Assembly (NCBI GenBank): GCA_046309775.1
Contig: JBKCOM010000006.1
Span: forward strand, 1-5,815
Direction: 5' to 3'
Source of the DNA: JAIXWP01 sp046309775
GTDB lineage: Bacteria > Bacteroidota > Bacteroidia > Flavobacteriales_D > Sanyastnellaceae
Length of the DNA: 5,815 bases
Below the pieces are notes generated by a model. The model was not told where the DNA came from and did no database searches. It was given only the letters and a program-made list of their open reading frames with translations. Each line of letters begins with the position of its first letter. Position 1 is the stretch's first letter. Both the position numbers and the translations under genes were made by a program. Positions 4,138 through 5,815 of the stretch are shown here, piece by piece.

Positions 4138-5652
4138 TCAATTACCCAACTCTCTATTAATCTTTTTAAGCTTTTCAATAACTTCCTTTGCACTTTCCTT
4201 AAACTGGAGCTTAGCCTCACTCTCATCCTTTTTAATCCACGCTTTAACATCCTCGAGTAGTTCTTTCTTTGCTGCTCTTCGATCTGATTTCTTCTCTATT
4301 GCCAATATTTCTTTAACCCTCTTTTGAAAACACTTCGGATAATATTTTTCAAAATTATGCTCATGAAATTGTGAAAAGTTTGTTCGATTCCAACCAGCCC
4401 CAGAGTACTTTTCTTTCATTCGTTCGATTATACCTTTCTCTTCCTGACCTCCATCAATAATTATCCAAACCCTGTTTTTATAAGTTGATTCCATATGAAG
4501 AAACACGAAAAGGCGATCAAAGTCTTCAAATTTTGGAACTATGAGAGATGTTCCACCTGCTGAAAACGTTCTTAACTTATTTTTTAAGGGTTTTACAAAC
4601 CAATCTATCAAATAATCTCTAATTATAATCTCAGCCGATGATTCTTCTAAAAAAAGCCATCCCTTCCACAAATCAAAATCGAAAAAATCATAACCCAAAT
4701 CTTCAAGAACTTGCCTTCTTGCTTCAGGAATCAATGGTACTTCTGTAACCTTAGAAACAAACAACTTCTCCCGTTCCCTATCACTAAACTCATTTGTAAC
4801 ATTAAATACTTTCCCCCCTTCCACCCCGCCAAGGTATTTCATAACTATGTTTGAATGAGTTGAAATAAAAAACTGATTCGAAACTGACTTTTCTATAATC
4901 AACTTTAGCAGCGCTTTAAGCGCTTTAGGGTGAATATCATTTTCAGGTTTCTCAATCAAAAAAATTCTATTCTCGGCAACACAAAGATCAGTTATTAATC
5001 CCAATATATTTGCTACCCCTTCACCCATTGCGGTTAAAGGAATATGTTCTAAGTTTTTAATAAAATATACAGCTTGCTTTCCGTTACCCTTTGCCAAAGT
5101 TGAAACCTCAAACCCTAAGATTGCATTGCATGCCTCAACATATTGCTTATTTCCTGGAAGAAACTGTGGAGTAACTAATCTATCTATTTTAGAATATAAA
5201 TTCGAAAAGTCACCTTGAACTGAATTCGCATTTTGCTCATTTATGGTATCAATATAATTGATGACCTTTCTTTTTGACAAATAGGGATAAATTAAGTTGT
5301 TCGGTTCAACAGAAGGAATATCTTTAACTACTGTCCCACGAACTCCATCTAGCCTTTCGTAATGTCCCTGCCTATTAAGCAAACTGAAAAGCACGGCTCT
5401 ATAGTCCACACTCGACTCAATAAAACCAGTATGCTCACCATTGTAAAAAAGTCTTATTTTACCTTCTCTCTGACCAAGAGTAATATCAGCTTTACTGAAA
5501 ACATTCCTCTGTAGCAGATAAATTGAATTCAATAGTGTTGACTTTCCAGCGTTATTTGGTCCGATAAATACATTAATCGTGTCTGAAATCTCCACTTTAC
5601 CCGTTGTTCGGAACCCCCGTATGTTCTCAAGTTCTATTGCTATAATCTTCAT
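4138..5652 (-). CDS. OLD-like AAA ATPase with C-terminal TOPRIM-type domain
   Basis: 504 residues. The N-terminal ABC-type ATPase (1-270) begins MKIIAIELENIRGFR; Walker A is GPNNAGKST (31-39), the signature region is TAMGEGVANILG (207-218), Walker B is FLIEKPENDIHP (231-242) and the H-loop is ISTHSN (263-268). A second domain (about 331-420) fits a TOPRIM fold of the OLD nuclease class: FLEESSAE (334-341) corresponds to the usual VEG-x-x-E, SAGG follows at 364-367, and WIIIDGG (396-402) takes the place of the DxD strand. The tail has HNFEKYYP (432-439) and long charged helices. OLD-family proteins such as GajA are nucleotide-regulated nucleases in phage defence. Two sites look changed: lysine 235 sits where the catalytic glutamate usually follows the Walker B acid, and glycine 402 replaces the second DxD aspartate, so nuclease or ATPase activity may be altered. 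No helicase partner (GajB type) lies downstream; the upstream side is outside the window. Confidence 0.85.
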   Translation of the reverse strand: MKIIAIELENIRGFRTTGKVEISDTINVFIGPNNAGKSTLLNSIYLLQRNVFSKADITLGQREGKIRLFYNGEHTGFIESSVDYRAVLFSLLNRQGHYERLDGVRGTVVKDIPSVEPNNLIYPYLSKRKVINYIDTINEQNANSVQGDFSNLYSKIDRLVTPQFLPGNKQYVEACNAILGFEVSTLAKGNGKQAVYFIKNLEHIPLTAMGEGVANILGLITDLCVAENRIFLIEKPENDIHPKALKALLKLIIEKSVSNQFFISTHSNIVMKYLGGVEGGKVFNVTNEFSDREREKLFVSKVTEVPLIPEARRQVLEDLGYDFFDFDLWKGWLFLEESSAEIIIRDYLIDWFVKPLKNKLRTFSAGGTSLIVPKFEDFDRLFVFLHMESTYKNRVWIIIDGGQEEKGIIERMKEKYSGAGWNRTNFSQFHEHNFEKYYPKCFQKRVKEILAIEKKSDRRAAKKELLEDVKAWIKKDESEAKLQFKESAKEVIEKLKKINRELGN

Positions 5653-5815
5653 GTCTAAAAGACTAAACTATTTAAACCACCAGATAGTTGAATGAACAAG
5701 ATTGAATGACCTATTCGAAAAAGCTCTCATACCTTAAGTTTGGACTAGCAAATTCTTAATCAATTTAAATTCAACTCCAACAAAACTTTTAAAATTCATT
5801 CAACACTCAAATTGA
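5653..5815. other. Leader region of the ATPase gene with a distant inverted repeat
   Basis: No gene is visible. GTTGAATGAA (5687-5696) and TTCATTCAAC (5795-5804) are perfect inverted copies 98 bases apart, and TTGAATGA recurs at about 5702. A minus-strand TAGTTTAG near 5660-5670 is one base from the -7 consensus but lacks a -33 partner. No reverse-transcriptase gene is present, so a retron reading has no support in this window. Confidence 0.35.

Noticed and set aside
5653..5815. Retron-type RNA in front of an OLD-like ATPase
   Set aside because: Inverted repeats are present, but there is no reverse-transcriptase gene in the window and no convincing folded RNA core.

Overview
The window looks like chromosomal accessory DNA from a member of the Bacteroidota, probably Cytophagales-like. 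The supports are AT-rich genes without clear Shine-Dalgarno sites, an exact match to the Bacteroidota -7 box (TAnnTTTG) in front of the toxin gene, protein families typical of that phylum, and abundant intergenic repeats built on CGCAGAGG-type units. The phylum assignment is an inference from these features. All six confident genes are on the minus strand.

Reading in the direction of transcription, from high to low coordinates: an OLD-like AAA ATPase with a C-terminal TOPRIM-type domain (5652-4138) is followed after 127 bases by a 181-residue single-pass membrane protein with a helical cytoplasmic part (4010-3465). The two form a candidate defence pair, although the region upstream of the ATPase is outside the window. 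Next is a secreted TPR-like protein (3301-2801). It resembles the front half of DUF6624-type proteins and loses the rest of its domain where it runs into an 8-base tandem repeat. A small three-helix membrane protein (2651-2388) follows, lying between two repeat modules.

The best-defined system is a type II toxin-antitoxin operon: a HigB/RelE-superfamily toxin with a TTG start (1855-1544), then a 374-residue antitoxin (1539-415) joining a HigA-type helix-turn-helix to an ImmA/IrrE zinc-peptidase domain with an intact HEIAH motif. In front of it lies a long imperfect palindrome (20-base arms, 17 pairing) that touches the -7 box, as expected for repression by the antitoxin's own DNA-binding domain. 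Three more short inverted repeats line up just upstream.

The intergenic DNA is dominated by one repeat family. Copies A (138-336) and B (2141-2308) are long inverted repeats enclosing a core of about 92 bases, of which the first 67 are nearly identical. Copy C (2680-2746) is a single right arm. Pyrimidine-rich tracts, G-rich on the coding strand, sit directly at the 3' ends of the antitoxin and small membrane genes, and an 8-base repeat overlaps the stop of the TPR-like gene. The left edge may hold the end of a plus-strand gene, but this is weak.
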